NCBI RefSeq assembly: GCF_014196505.1
Contig: NZ_JACIDW010000020.1
Location: 1-63,849 of the forward strand
DNA: 63,849 nt
Origin: Rhizobium metallidurans
Lineage (GTDB): Bacteria > Pseudomonadota > Alphaproteobacteria > Rhizobiales > Rhizobiaceae
Reading direction: 5' to 3'
The translations under genes were made by a program, and so were the position numbers. Shown piece by piece: positions 8,185 to 18,700 of the stretch. How positions within the stretch are numbered: the first letter of the stretch is position 1; each line of letters opens with the position of its first letter. Under the pieces are notes generated by a model. That model saw nothing but the letters and a program-made list of their open reading frames with translations, was not told the origin of the DNA and did not search any database.

Positions 8185-9510
8185 TCAGCCGCGGTCGGGA
8201 AGCAGCATGCAGTCGTAGGAGCGCTTCTTCAGCGCGTCGCAGGCGGAGGTGGCGGCGTCACGGCTCTGGAAGCCGACGAAGCGGGCGCGGTAGACCTTGT
8301 TGGCGCCGGAGCCGACGGCTTCGGTATAGGGGTTGGCCAACTTCAGCGCGGCGCCGCCTTCGGACTTGGCCTGGGCGAGAAGCGCGCGGGCGGCGTCGTC
8401 GCTCGGGGCGGCGGAGATCTGGATCTGCCAGTCGCCCGTCGAGGCCACCGATGCGGGCGGCTTCGCCGAGGGGGCAAGCCTGGCCGGCGGTGTCACGGCG
8501 TCGAGCGCGGACGGACGCTCCTGCGGAATGGTGTCGGTGAGGTAGCCGAGGGCTCTCGGCGTCAGCTCGCTGCGGGCAATCTCCGGCGCGGCCGGCGCGA
8601 CATCCTCGACGCGCGGCGCCGATGCCGGAACCGGCAGGTCGCTCGCGGCTGCCGCGGAAGCGACTTCGACCGGCTGGCGCGAATTGACGCTGGCAACCAG
8701 GCGGGCGCCGCCCGACGACGAGGCGCGGCCCATGGCCTTGTCGAGGAGGCCGGCCATCTTGTCGTCGCGGCTGCGGGCGGTGCGGCCGCCAAGCACCACG
8801 CCGACCAAGCGGCGGTTGCCGTCACTGACGGCGCTGACGAGGTTGAAGCCCGAGGCGTTGGTGTAGCCGGTCTTGATGCCGTCCATGCCCTGGTAACGGT
8901 ACATCAGGTTGTTGTGGCCACGGATCGTGCGGCCGCGGAAATTGAAGCTCTCGGTCGCAAACAGGCGATATTCGCGGGGATAGTTCTTCATCAGGGCGAT
9001 GGCGAGCGTGGACATGTCGCGGGCCGTGGTCACCTGCTGCCTATTCGGCAGGCCGGAGGCGTTGGCGAACACGGTGCGGCTCATGCCGAGCTGGCGGGCT
9101 TTCTGCGTCATCAGGCGCGCGAAATTGGCTTCGGAGCCACCGAGCTTCTCGCCCATCGCACTGGCCGCGTCGTTGGCCGACTTGACGACCATGCCGAGGA
9201 CCGCCTCGCGAACGGTGATCGTCGTGCCGGGCCGCACGCCGAGCTTGGTCGGCGGCCGGGAGGCGGCGTATTTCGACATGACGATCGGCGTATCCCAACT
9301 CATCTTGCCGCGATTGATGGCCTCGAAGGCCATGTAGATCGTCATCATCTTGGTGAGCGACGCGGGATAATTGAGGACATCGGCGTTTTCCGACGACAGA
9401 ACCTTGCCGGTTCTCGCATCGAGGATGAGCGAAGCGTTGCCTGCCATGGCCGACAACGGCGCCGCAACGACCAACGTCGCGGTTATGATCGCGGCCAACA
9501 GCTTTCTCAT
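8185..9510 (-). CDS. D-alanyl-D-alanine carboxypeptidase with SPOR domain
   Basis: Low-molecular-weight penicillin-binding protein (peptidase S11, DacF/DacA type) that removes the terminal D-Ala of peptidoglycan stem peptides in the periplasm. The 441-residue product has a signal peptide (ending SAMA/GNA), S51-LTK-K54, the SAN triad in VVKSANDAASAM and the KTG motif in DGIKTGYTNASG. A low-complexity linker leads to a C-terminal SPOR-like domain (VYRARFVGFQSRDAATSACDAL) that should bind denuded glycan at the septum. Start MRKLL is preceded by GAGGGGAAG; a longer frame to 9579 lacks a signal sequence at its start. Confidence 0.93.
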   Translation of the reverse strand: MRKLLAAIITATLVVAAPLSAMAGNASLILDARTGKVLSSENADVLNYPASLTKMMTIYMAFEAINRGKMSWDTPIVMSKYAASRPPTKLGVRPGTTITVREAVLGMVVKSANDAASAMGEKLGGSEANFARLMTQKARQLGMSRTVFANASGLPNRQQVTTARDMSTLAIALMKNYPREYRLFATESFNFRGRTIRGHNNLMYRYQGMDGIKTGYTNASGFNLVSAVSDGNRRLVGVVLGGRTARSRDDKMAGLLDKAMGRASSSGGARLVASVNSRQPVEVASAAAASDLPVPASAPRVEDVAPAAPEIARSELTPRALGYLTDTIPQERPSALDAVTPPARLAPSAKPPASVASTGDWQIQISAAPSDDAARALLAQAKSEGGAALKLANPYTEAVGSGANKVYRARFVGFQSRDAATSACDALKKRSYDCMLLPDRG

Positions 9511-9726
9511 GCACTTCCCCTCGATGAACGGCCGACCCTCGTCGCCCGGAATTTGTCCCGTTCTCGTACAGAAGGACACAATATGCGCGACTTTGCGGCA
9601 ACGTGGACCATTTTTGTCAAATTTTATCCTTTATGGTGAAAAAACCGTAAACCACGCGTGCGAAGTGGGTGTTCAGCAAGGCTTAACCCCCGACTTGCTA
9701 GAGTGCCCGCGAACGGAGCGGAGACG

Positions 9727-10773
9727 ATGAACGCCAGAATGCTGGCAAAGCGAATCGCGATAACAGGCGGGCTGGAGGTGGCCAACCTCCTGCGCTCGGT
9801 CGGGCTGATGCGCGGCGCGCGCGGCATGGGCGCGATCTTCACGCTGCATCACGTCCGCCCGCACGAGCCTTCCGCCTTTTCGCCGAACGCGCATCTGGAG
9901 ATCACGCCGGAATTTCTCGACGCGGTGCTGACGCGACTGAAAAGCGACGGCTATCGTTTCGTGTCGCTGGCCGAGGTTCCCGATGCGCTCGCGGAGCCGA
10001 AGCCCTCGCAGCCCTTCGCCGCGTTCACCCTCGACGACGGCTATCGCAACAATCTGGTCTACGCCATGCCTGTGTTCGAGCGGCACGAGGCGCCGTTCAC
10101 GATCTTCGTGGCCAAGGGGCTGATCGAGCGGACGCATACGATCTGGTGGGAGACGCTGACGGCGCTCTTGAGGCGCGAGGAGAGGATCAGCTTCGATTTC
10201 GGCGACGGCGCCGAGACGATCGACACCGCGACCCCTCAGGACAAGCACCGCGCCTTCGCCCGCTTCGCGCGCTATATTCACGCGCATGAGGAGACGGCGG
10301 CCGTATCGGCGGTGGATACGCTGGCGCGGTCGCACGGGGTCGATCCGGTCGAAATCGTCGACGATCTGGTGATGGGCGCGCCGGAGCTCAACCTGCTCGA
10401 CGCCAGTCCGCTCGCCTCGCTCGGCGCCCACACCGTCAGCCACCGCGCCGTGGCGCGGCTGTCCGACGCCGAGGTTCGCGACGAGATGGCGCACTCCTCT
10501 GACTATGTCGAGGCGATCAGCGGCCACCGCCCGGGGGCGTTCGCCTATCCTTATGGGACGCGCGAGGCGGTGACGCCGCAGCAGGCGACGATCGCAAGGG
10601 ATCTCGGCTTTTCCGTCGCGGTCACGACGCAGCCCGGCGTCATCGGCCGGCAATCGCTCGCGCGTTCGACCTACCTGCCCCGCCTGTCGATCAACGGCCT
10701 CTACCAGAAACCGCGCTATGTCTCCGGCCTTGCTTCGGGGATTCCATTGAAGCTGATGGGCGATCGCGGCTGA
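9727..10773 (+). CDS. Polysaccharide deacetylase family protein (NodB fold)
   Basis: A 348-residue carbohydrate esterase family 4 protein. The NodB homology domain shows TLDDGYRNN (catalytic Asp pair), the metal-binding HTVSH and FAYPYGTRE. Substrate cannot be read from sequence; chitooligosaccharide, peptidoglycan or exopolysaccharide are possible. No signal peptide is evident, so action in the cytoplasm or at the membrane is likely. GGAGCGGAG lies just before ATG 9727. It is transcribed divergently from the carboxypeptidase gene across about 215 bp. Confidence 0.88.
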   Translation: MNARMLAKRIAITGGLEVANLLRSVGLMRGARGMGAIFTLHHVRPHEPSAFSPNAHLEITPEFLDAVLTRLKSDGYRFVSLAEVPDALAEPKPSQPFAAFTLDDGYRNNLVYAMPVFERHEAPFTIFVAKGLIERTHTIWWETLTALLRREERISFDFGDGAETIDTATPQDKHRAFARFARYIHAHEETAAVSAVDTLARSHGVDPVEIVDDLVMGAPELNLLDASPLASLGAHTVSHRAVARLSDAEVRDEMAHSSDYVEAISGHRPGAFAYPYGTREAVTPQQATIARDLGFSVAVTTQPGVIGRQSLARSTYLPRLSINGLYQKPRYVSGLASGIPLKLMGDRG

Positions 10774-10982
10774 CGATCGGCCCCGCCCGACCATTATCCA
10801 CCGATCACTTTATTTTGAGCTCGCGCACCATTGGTTGGCGGCGGCGCCTCTCCGGCGGCTCGTTTTTTTCAACCTAGGATGAAAATTCGAAACGGAAGCG
10901 CCGTGGTCGCACGGCACTCCTTCCTTGCGTCATCGGCGGCGACCTCCTGGTGTGCCGACGGACATGCAGCCGGACGTGGCGC

Positions 10983-11603
10983 TCAGGGGTACATCCGCAC
11001 CTTGTCCCAGCCACCCTCGGGCGCGGCGCGGCGGAACTCGATGCGGTCGTGGAGCCGGAACTTCTGGTCTTTCCAGAACTCGATCGAGGTCGGCCGAATG
11101 CGGAAGCCGGACCAGTGCGGCGGGCGCGGAATCTCGCCGATCGCATAGCGGGCGGTGTATTCGGCGACGGCTTTCTCCAGCGCGAAGCGGCTTTCGAGCG
11201 GACGCGACTGCCTGGAGGCCCAGGCGCCGATGCGGCTGCCGCGGGCGCGGGTCTTGTAATAGGCGTCGGCCTCCTCATCGCTCACCACTTCAACCGGGCC
11301 GCGCAAGCGGACCTGGCGGCGCAGCGTCTTCCAGTGAAAGCACATGGCAGCTTTTTTCTGGCCGAGGACTTCGCGGCCTTTCTGACTCTCGAAATTCGTG
11401 TAGAACACAAATCCGTCTTGATCGAATCCCTTAAGGAGAACCATGCGGACATTGGGAAGGCCGTCTTCGTCGACCGTCGCAAGCGCCACCGCATTCGGGT
11501 CATTGATCTCGGAAGCCTCGGCCTCCTTCAGCCATTCCGCGAAGAGCTGGAACGGCTCGTTTTGCTCGGTGAAGTCACTGGTTGTTAACTCATTTTCCGA
11601 CAT
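10983..11603 (-). CDS. pdxH: Pyridoxamine 5'-phosphate oxidase
   Basis: FMN enzyme that oxidises pyridoxine or pyridoxamine 5'-phosphate to pyridoxal 5'-phosphate, the last step of vitamin B6 synthesis and salvage. The 206-residue product matches the family over its length: NAVALATVDEDGLPNVRMVLLKG (FMN site), FYTNFESQKGREVL, the ASRQSRPL loop and C-terminal FWKDQKFRLHDR with a final RMYP. It is convergent with the deacetylase gene; the 209-bp gap between them holds no obvious feature. Confidence 0.96.
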   Translation of the reverse strand: MSENELTTSDFTEQNEPFQLFAEWLKEAEASEINDPNAVALATVDEDGLPNVRMVLLKGFDQDGFVFYTNFESQKGREVLGQKKAAMCFHWKTLRRQVRLRGPVEVVSDEEADAYYKTRARGSRIGAWASRQSRPLESRFALEKAVAEYTARYAIGEIPRPPHWSGFRIRPTSIEFWKDQKFRLHDRIEFRRAAPEGGWDKVRMYP

Positions 11604-11669
11604 ATTAGCTCAAATGCCCCGGGTTTATTCGATAATTGCCCAGCCCAAAACCACTGGACAGGACACAGG

Positions 11670-12128
11670 GTGGAAGTCATAGCAAAGTCAGTTCGTCATA
11701 CAAAGGGCCTGATGCGCCAGTGCGCGGCCATCTGCGTTGTCGGCGTGGCCGTGCTTTCTCTCTCCGGCTGCATGGCCGGCGGGCTCGACATGCTGAGCGG
11801 CAACAAGGTCGACCGTTCGGTGGTGACCGGCACGCTGCCGCAGCCGGCGCCGACGAGCGACAGCATCTCCGACGAAATGACCGTGGGCAATGCCGTGACA
11901 TCGGCGGACATTCGCGGGCTCGAGGGACGGCCCCTTCCCTGGGCGAACGCCTCCACCGGCAGCGCCGGCGTGATCGACACGATCGTCGAGAACAACGATA
12001 CCGGCCAAGTCTGCCGCCAGTTCAAGACGACGCGCCACTCCTATGTCGGCATCTCGAAATTCTACGGCAAGACCTGCCTCGTCGGCGGCGGCAACTGGCA
12101 GCTGCTGAGCTTCCAGCCGGAAAGCTGA
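11670..12128 (+). CDS. RT0821/Lpp0805-like surface lipoprotein
   Basis: A 152-residue outer-membrane-type lipoprotein. After a basic start comes a hydrophobic stretch ending in the lipobox LSLSGC, then a low-complexity region and a short conserved C-terminal domain (GQVCRQFKTTRHSYVGISKFYGKTC) with paired cysteines, as in RT0821/Lpp0805 surface proteins. The GTG at 11670 is kept as start; ATG 11712 would shorten the N-terminus but still leave a lipoprotein signal. Divergent from pdxH by 66 bp, so the two share a promoter region. Confidence 0.8.
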   Translation: MEVIAKSVRHTKGLMRQCAAICVVGVAVLSLSGCMAGGLDMLSGNKVDRSVVTGTLPQPAPTSDSISDEMTVGNAVTSADIRGLEGRPLPWANASTGSAGVIDTIVENNDTGQVCRQFKTTRHSYVGISKFYGKTCLVGGGNWQLLSFQPES

Positions 12129-12391
12129 CCGGCCTTTCCGGGCAGGCGTTAACGGCTGCTCCGGCCTTTCCTTCAAGATTTAGCAAAAGATAACCATCCC
12201 GCGTAAAACCGTGGCGTGTCCTGACGCCAAATAAGGACTGATTAGCAAGTTTACGGGACTGTGCTTCGCATATGTGCGCAGATTTTCCGCCCGCGAAGCG
12301 AACTTCGGCGCACCAAATGAGTTTAATCGGGGCTGCGGGGCGCTCAACGGAAACGGGCAACCCGCATTTGGACACCGGGCGGGTTTGGAAC

Positions 12392-13615
12392 ATGCGCGAT
12401 CCTTATAAGATATTGGGCGTCAGGCGCGATGCGGGGCAGGACGAGATCAAGGCAGCCTGGCGCAACATGGCCAAGGTGGTGCACCCCGATCACAATCAGG
12501 GCGACCCGCTGGCCGGCGCCCGCTTCGCCGAGATCGGCCGCGCCTACGACACGCTGAAGGACCCGAGGAAGCGCAGTCTTTTCGACAGCGCCGCACGGGC
12601 GGCCGAAGCCAAGCAAAACGAAAAGCAGAGCGAAAACACCATCATGGCGCAACGCCAGGCGGCGCGCGAGGCGGCGATCCGCGCCAAGCAGGCGCAGGAA
12701 AACGCCGAGCGGGTGATGGAAGAGCTGGCGCGCGCGGCGGCGCAGAAGGCGGCCGCGGAGGCTGCCAAGCAGCCGCAACAACAGCAACAGCAGCAGACCG
12801 GCGCCGCCGAACCGGCTGAAGAGATGATCGAGCGGATCTTCGGCGCCCAGGCCCGCACCGCCAGCGGCGGCGGACGGACGCGCGGCTTCGCTTCCGGCAA
12901 GACCAAGCGTCCGGAGCCCGAGGGCACCGAAGCCGACAGGCAGACGGACAAGCCAAACGAGAGCGCCAAGGCCGGCGTCGCCGGCAAGGCCACGGAAGAC
13001 GAGCACGCGGAAGAGGCAGCGGCCGCCACCAGCGCCGTCCTGCAGCCGCTCAGCCTGCTCACCTCCTTCGTCCGCCGCTTTACCGGCGGCGCGGCACCGG
13101 TGCCCGAGAAGGCGCCGGATCAGCTGGCGATCGCGACCGTGACCATCGAGGATATCCTGAAGGGCGCGTGGGTGAACGTCGATCTCGGCGATGGCCGCGA
13201 CGCCGGCTTCACGCTGACGCCGGGAACCACCGAGGGCCACACGGTGCGTCTCAAGGGCCAGGGCCACAAGCTGACGGGCATGCAGCGCGGCGACGCGGTC
13301 GTCAACATCCACATCGCGCCGCACGCAGACTTCACCGTCGACGGGTTCGACCTGCACACCGTCCTTCCCGTCACCATCGAGAACGCCGTGCTCGGCACCG
13401 ACGCGCGCATCGACGGACCGAACGGACCGCTGACGGTCACCGTGCCGGCATGGTCGGGATCGGACAAATCAATCCGGTTCGAAGGCCAGGGATTGCCCAA
13501 AACGGATGGCGAAAAGGGCGATCTCGTGGTCGAACTGCGCATTATCCTGTGGGAAAAACCCGACGATAAGGTCACGGATTTGATGCGAATTATGAAGAAC
13601 GGGCTGTTTTTGTGA
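12392..13615 (+). CDS. DnaJ-class J-domain co-chaperone without zinc finger
   Basis: A 407-residue Hsp40 of the CbpA type. The J domain (residues 1-70) includes the catalytic HPD in KVVHPDHNQGDPL. A long charged, Ala- and Gln-rich region follows, with a run of seven Gln near residue 128, then a C-terminal substrate-binding domain (VTIEDILKGAWVNVDLGDGR ... VVNIHIAPHADFTVDGFDLH). The Cys-rich zinc module of true DnaJ is absent. The start MRDPYKILGV is the usual J-domain beginning; an upstream extension to 12272 adds no conserved residues. Confidence 0.9.
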   Translation: MRDPYKILGVRRDAGQDEIKAAWRNMAKVVHPDHNQGDPLAGARFAEIGRAYDTLKDPRKRSLFDSAARAAEAKQNEKQSENTIMAQRQAAREAAIRAKQAQENAERVMEELARAAAQKAAAEAAKQPQQQQQQQTGAAEPAEEMIERIFGAQARTASGGGRTRGFASGKTKRPEPEGTEADRQTDKPNESAKAGVAGKATEDEHAEEAAAATSAVLQPLSLLTSFVRRFTGGAAPVPEKAPDQLAIATVTIEDILKGAWVNVDLGDGRDAGFTLTPGTTEGHTVRLKGQGHKLTGMQRGDAVVNIHIAPHADFTVDGFDLHTVLPVTIENAVLGTDARIDGPNGPLTVTVPAWSGSDKSIRFEGQGLPKTDGEKGDLVVELRIILWEKPDDKVTDLMRIMKNGLFL

Positions 13616-13736
13616 ATTTTAGGTGACAATAGCACCCTTTGTTACGCTCCCTAACAGTTGATGATTGCTGCCAATCTTGAACAGGGTGGCCGGCTATGCC
13701 ATAGGCAGGATCGATCAATTATTTAAGGGGCGAAAC

Positions 13737-14555
13737 ATGGCTCAGGCACAAGGCCTCATGTCAGGCAAGCGCGGCGTCATCATGGGCGTTGCCAACAATC
13801 GGTCGATTGCGTGGGGCATTGCCAAGGCTATTCATGCACAGGGCGGCGAGATTGCCTTTACTTATCAGGGCGATGCGCTGAAGAAACGGGTCGAGCCGCT
13901 GGCAGCCGAACTCGGCGGCATTCTTGCCGGACACTGTGATGTCAGCGATGAAGCATCGATCGACGAGGTTTTCGACAATATCGAGAAGACCTGGGGCAAG
14001 ATCGACTTCATCGTGCATGCGATCGGCTTTTCGGACAAGGACGAGCTCACCGGCCGTTACGTCGACACCACGGCGGACAACTTCGCCAAGACGATGCAGA
14101 TCTCCGTCTATTCCTTCACCTCGGTCGCACGTCGCGCCGAGAAGCTGATGACGGATGGCGGCTCGATGCTGACGCTGACCTATTACGGCGCCGAAAAGGT
14201 CATGCCGAACTACAACGTCATGGGCGTCGCCAAGGCAGCGCTCGAAGCCAGCGTGAAGTACCTGGCGGTCGATCTCGGACCGAAGAACATCCGCGTCAAC
14301 GCGATCTCGGCCGGCCCGATCAAGACGCTCGCGGCGTCCGGTATCGGCGACTTCCGCTACATTCTCAAGTGGAACGAATACAACGCGCCGCTGCGCCGCA
14401 CCGTCACCATCGAAGAAGTCGGCGATGTCGGCCTCTACATGCTTTCGGACCTGTCGCGCTCGGTCACGGGCGAAGTGCATCACGCCGACAGCGGCTACCA
14501 TGTTATCGGCATGAAGGCTGTGGACGCGCCGGATATTTCCGTCATAAAAGACTGA
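13737..14555 (+). CDS. fabI: Enoyl-[acyl-carrier-protein] reductase (NADH)
   Basis: Reduces trans-2-enoyl-ACP in the last step of each fatty acid elongation round and is the triclosan target. The 272-residue short-chain reductase has GVANNRSIAWGIAKA (cofactor binding), the catalytic pair Y159 and K166 in NYNVMGVAKAALE, and RVNAISAGPIKTLAASGI. AAGGGG lies 6 nt before ATG 13737; the frame continues 24 codons upstream without conservation. An intrinsic terminator follows. Confidence 0.97.
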   Translation: MAQAQGLMSGKRGVIMGVANNRSIAWGIAKAIHAQGGEIAFTYQGDALKKRVEPLAAELGGILAGHCDVSDEASIDEVFDNIEKTWGKIDFIVHAIGFSDKDELTGRYVDTTADNFAKTMQISVYSFTSVARRAEKLMTDGGSMLTLTYYGAEKVMPNYNVMGVAKAALEASVKYLAVDLGPKNIRVNAISAGPIKTLAASGIGDFRYILKWNEYNAPLRRTVTIEEVGDVGLYMLSDLSRSVTGEVHHADSGYHVIGMKAVDAPDISVIKD

Positions 14556-14581
14556 TCGTACTCTCTTATGAGTCATGCTCG

Positions 14582-14617
14582 CGGCCCCTCCTCGCGGAAG
14601 CGATCAGGGGCCGTTTG
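14582..14617 (+). terminator. Intrinsic terminator after fabI
   Basis: Arms CGGCCCCT (14582-14589) and AGGGGCCG (14606-14613) form a perfect 8-bp stem followed by TTT. It lies 26 bp past the fabI stop and ends before the Shine-Dalgarno of the next gene, so it may separate the two units or act as partial read-through control. Confidence 0.6.
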
Positions 14618-14634
14618 CAATATGGAGCCGATCA

Positions 14635-15225
14635 TTGCTTATCTACGTCATTCGTCACGGCCAGACAGACTGGAACGCGGAACGTCGCCTGCAAGGGCAA
14701 AAGGACATCCCGCTCAATGCCATAGGCCGTGAACAGGCGCGCCAGAACGGCATCAACCTGGCGGAAATCCTGAAGGTCGAAGGCATCGAATTCGACTTCA
14801 TCGCAAGCCCGCTCGGGCGCACGCGCGCGACGATGGAGATCGCCCGCGAAGCGATGAACCTGCCACCCGAGGACTACCGCACCGACGAGCGGCTGGTGGA
14901 AGTCTCCTTCGGCGACTGGGAAGGCTTCACGGTCAAGGAACTGAAGGCGACCGCGCGCGACCGGATCACAGAGCGCAATCTCAACAAGTGGGATTTCATT
15001 CCGCCGGGTGCCGATGCCGAGAGCTACGAGATCATGTCGTGGCGGGTGGCGTCCTGGCTGAACGAGGTGGACCGGCCGACGGTCTGCGTCACGCATGGCG
15101 GGGTCATTCGCAGCCTGTTCAAGACGATCGCCGACGTGCCGAAGGATGAAGCGGCCGAGGGCGAGATCCCGCAGGACCGGATTCTCAAGATCGAGACCGA
15201 CACGAAGCAGATCGGCTGGATCTGA
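14635..15225 (+). CDS. Histidine phosphatase family protein
   Basis: A 196-residue phosphoglycerate-mutase-like phosphatase. The catalytic motif is IRHGQTDWN at the N-terminus; LGRTRATMEIA, the acid segment ERLVEVSFGDWEG and the second His in CVTHGGVIRSL complete the site. Substrate is unknown; such proteins include broad phosphatases and cofactor phosphatases. The start is a TTG (14635) with GGAG 7 nt upstream; it gives the short N-terminus (MLIYVIRHG) usual for the family. The nearby ATG at 14622 is out of frame. Confidence 0.88.
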   Translation: MLIYVIRHGQTDWNAERRLQGQKDIPLNAIGREQARQNGINLAEILKVEGIEFDFIASPLGRTRATMEIAREAMNLPPEDYRTDERLVEVSFGDWEGFTVKELKATARDRITERNLNKWDFIPPGADAESYEIMSWRVASWLNEVDRPTVCVTHGGVIRSLFKTIADVPKDEAAEGEIPQDRILKIETDTKQIGWI

Positions 15226-15243
15226 AACTGATCTCCGGCCGAA

Positions 15244-15504
15244 TTACTGTACGATATCGAGATCGTTGATGACGCGCTTTCCGTCGACTTCCGTATAGAA
15301 GACGATGACCTTCACGCCTGCCTTCAAGCCTTCGAAATTGAACTCTTCCGACGCCTGATAGGTCTTGCCGTCATCGAGCGTGAGGCTGAGATTGCTCATG
15401 TCGATGTTCTTGATCGTCGCCTCGACGTCGGCGCTTTCGGCAAAGCCGCTGATCGGCGACAGAAAACTCGCTGTGGCCAAAAGTGTAGCAACTACGAAGC
15501 GCAT
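15244..15504 (-). CDS. DUF1344 secreted protein
   Basis: An 86-residue exported protein: signal peptide (MRFVVATLLATASFLSPISGFA/ESA) followed by a small beta-rich domain (DVEATIKNIDMSNLSLTLDDGK, YQASEEFNFEGLKAGVKVIVFY) matching DUF1344, a periplasmic family of unknown function in rhizobia. AGGA lies 8 nt before the chosen ATG 15504; the longer frame to 15630 would bury the signal peptide. Convergent with the phosphatase gene, only 18 bp apart. Confidence 0.85.
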   Translation of the reverse strand: MRFVVATLLATASFLSPISGFAESADVEATIKNIDMSNLSLTLDDGKTYQASEEFNFEGLKAGVKVIVFYTEVDGKRVINDLDIVQ

Positions 15505-15747
15505 AACGGCATTCCTTCGAAAACACGACTCAAACATCCAATGGCGCACAGATAACCTCCCGAATATGGCAAAAGTTGCCCTGAACCGTGACCTTTCCCG
15601 CCCAATTGATGAAGCGCATTTTAACAACAATCAAGAGGCTTCGTTAATACAGTCGCACACTTAAAACGTGTCTCCAATACTACCTGTAAGAAATCGTAAA
15701 TTAACCCCCGCTACTTACAGTCATAGGGAAACGGGGAGACTGGGGTT

Positions 15748-18700
15748 TTGCTATTCCGCCGGAAACATAACGAGGCAACGCGGAGTGCTTTGAGGAATAC
15801 CCATATCTCGTTTCTGGTTTCCTGCCTCGTCGCCGTCGTCGTCATTATTGTCGGCTTCAGCCTGGACCGCGCCAATACCGCGGCTAATCTTCGCGAACTG
15901 ACGATCCGCACGGAAAACGAGGCCGGCCTGATCCGGGCGCGCGTCACCGCGCAGATCAACATGGACATCACCATCGTGCGCGACCTCTCCAACCTGGTCG
16001 CGATCAGCTCGAAGATAAGCTCCGAGGAGATGGAACGGCAGATCAACTGGCTGCTGATCCAGAACCCGCATTTCGTGCATATCGCCGTGGCGCCCGATTT
16101 CGTCGTGCAGTCGGTGTTTCCCTCGACGGCGGCCAAGCAGAGGCTCGGCCGCGACGTGCGCGAATTTCTCTCGGATCGCCAGTCGGTCGCGCGCACCACC
16201 GGCAGCCAGCAGGCGCGCTTCTACGGGCCGATCCGAACGCCCGACGGCAGGGATACCTTCGCGATCTTCTTCCCCGTCTTCGTCAAGGAGAATGGCCAGC
16301 GACGCCTCTGGGGCGCGGTCGAGGCGGTGATCGACGCCGACATGTTCTACGAAAACACCGGCCTGAGGCCGGCGCGCGACAGCGAGAACCGCGAAAAATA
16401 CCCGCAGCTCGACCGCCTTTCCATCGCGCTGCGCGATCTCGGCACGGCCGGCGCCGCCGTCACCCCGTTCTTCGGCGCGCCCGAGGTCTTGGCGCAGCGG
16501 CCGCTGACGCGCAAGATAACCTTCGCGGGCGGGCGCTGGGAGATCGCGGCGGTGCCGAAGACGGGCTGGACCGCCCCGCCGGAAAACCAGCGGACGCTGC
16601 GGCTCATCATCCTGGCCGCCGCCTGCCTGACGATCATTCCCGTCTTCTTCGCGACGCTGCTGCTTGGCGAGCGCAACAGGAATATCAAGCAGCTGGAAAA
16701 GCGCGAGGCAACGCTGCTGGAGCTTTCGCAGCGGCTCAACCTGGCGCTGGAAACCTCCAATATCGGCATCTGGGAGCTCAGGAACGATGGGCAGAGCCTG
16801 TTCTGGGACGGCCGGGCCGCGGCGCTGCACGGCAAGCTGCCGATCGAAGGCAGCTACCCGCTCGACGACTGGCTGGAAACGATCGTTCCCGACGACCGCA
16901 GGGTGGCGAAGATCCACCTCTTGAAGGACGGCCGGTCCGGCTCCTCCTATACGACGCAATACCGGATCGAGCTTTCCGACGGCGGCACGCGCTACCTGAG
17001 ATCGGTCGGCTCGGTCTACAACGACGCGGCCGGCACCACCAGGACGATCGGCATCGTCTGGGACGTGACCGCCGATGCGGTCGCGGCCGAGACCATGCGC
17101 CGGGCAAAGGATGTCAGCGACATCAAGAACGCCGAGCTGGAACTTGCGCTCGACGAACTCTCGCATCGCGAGGCGGAACTCGCCGAACTCTCGGGCAAGC
17201 TCGATCTGGCGCTCGATTCCTACCAGTGCGGCATCTGGGACGCCACGCTCGGCAAGCCCGGCTCCTTCTGGGACGACCGGATGCACGAGCTCTACGGGCT
17301 GGAGCCGCGCGCCGGCTTCATGGACGAGGAGACGTGGCTGTCGCGCGTGCTCGAGCAGGACCGGCCGCTCGCGATCGAAAGCGCTCGATATTTCAAGAAG
17401 GTCGGCGATACCCACACCGTCGTCTGTCGCGTCCCCACCGAGGACGGGGGGATGCGCTACGTGCGCTCGACCGGCAAGGTGCACGCGACTGCGAACGGCC
17501 AGCTGAAGATCATCGGCGTTGCCTTCGACATCACCGAAGACGCGCTGATGACGGCGGAGCTGAAGGCGGCGAAGGACGAGGCGATCGGCAAGAACATCGA
17601 GCTCGAACTCGCCAATGCCAGGATCGAGCACAATTCGCTGCACGATCCGCTGACCGGGCTCGCCAACCGCCGCAAGCTCGACGTGGCGCTGGAGCAGCTG
17701 ACCCAGGCCGGCCAGGACGCCAGGCAGAAATTCGCGATCCTGCACATCGACCTCGACCGCTTCAAGGAGATCAACGACACGCTGGGGCACGCGGCCGGCG
17801 ACGCCATGCTCGTCCATGCGTCCCGCGTGCTCTCGCGCAGCATTCGCCCGAGCGATATCGTGGCGCGCATCGGCGGCGACGAATTCGTCATCCTGGCACT
17901 CAACGCCAACGACGCCGAGATGTCGGCGCTGGCGGGCCGGATCGTCGAGGAGATGCGCCAGCCCATCGATTTCCAGGGGTTTGCCTGCCGCTGCGGCGTG
18001 TCGATCGGGATCGCGCTGGCGAGCGGCCTGCGCGTCGATGCCCGCAAGGTGCTGATCAACGCCGATATCGCGCTCTACCGCGCCAAGAGCCAGGGCCGCA
18101 ACCGCTTCCAGTTCTTCAATCACAACCTGCAGGCCGACATCATCAACAACAAGCGGCTGGCCGACGAGATCCTGTCGGGCATCGAGAGCGGCGAGTTCAC
18201 CACCTGGTACCAGCCGCAGTTCAGCGCCCGCACCATGCAGCTTACCGGCGTCGAGGCGCTGGTGCGCTGGCAGCACCCTTCCCGCGGGCTGCTGACGCCG
18301 GACAAATTCCTGAAGATCGCCGAGGAGATCAACGTCGTGCAGACGCTCGACCGCATCGTCCTCGAAACAGCGCTCAAGGACAAGATGCGGTGGGCGGCGC
18401 TCGGCGTCTGCGTTCCCAAGGTGTCGGTCAACGTTTCGGCGCGGCGCCTGCATGACGACGCGCTGGCCGATTCGCTCCGGATGCTGCAGATCAGCCCCGG
18501 CGAAATCTCGTTCGAGCTGGTGGAATCGATCTTCCTCGACGAAAGCGAGGACGTCGCCGCCGAGAACCTCGAGAAGATCAAGGCGCTCGGCATCGACATC
18601 GAGATCGACGATTTCGGAACGGGTCACACCTCCATCGTCAGCCTGCTGAAACTGAAGCCGAAGCGGCTGAAGATCGACCGGCAGCTGGTGCAGCCGATCA

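Noticed and set aside
10840..10875. Terminator-like GC stretch followed by a T-run after the deacetylase gene
   Set aside because: No complementary arms could be paired; the GC block is repetitive rather than palindromic.
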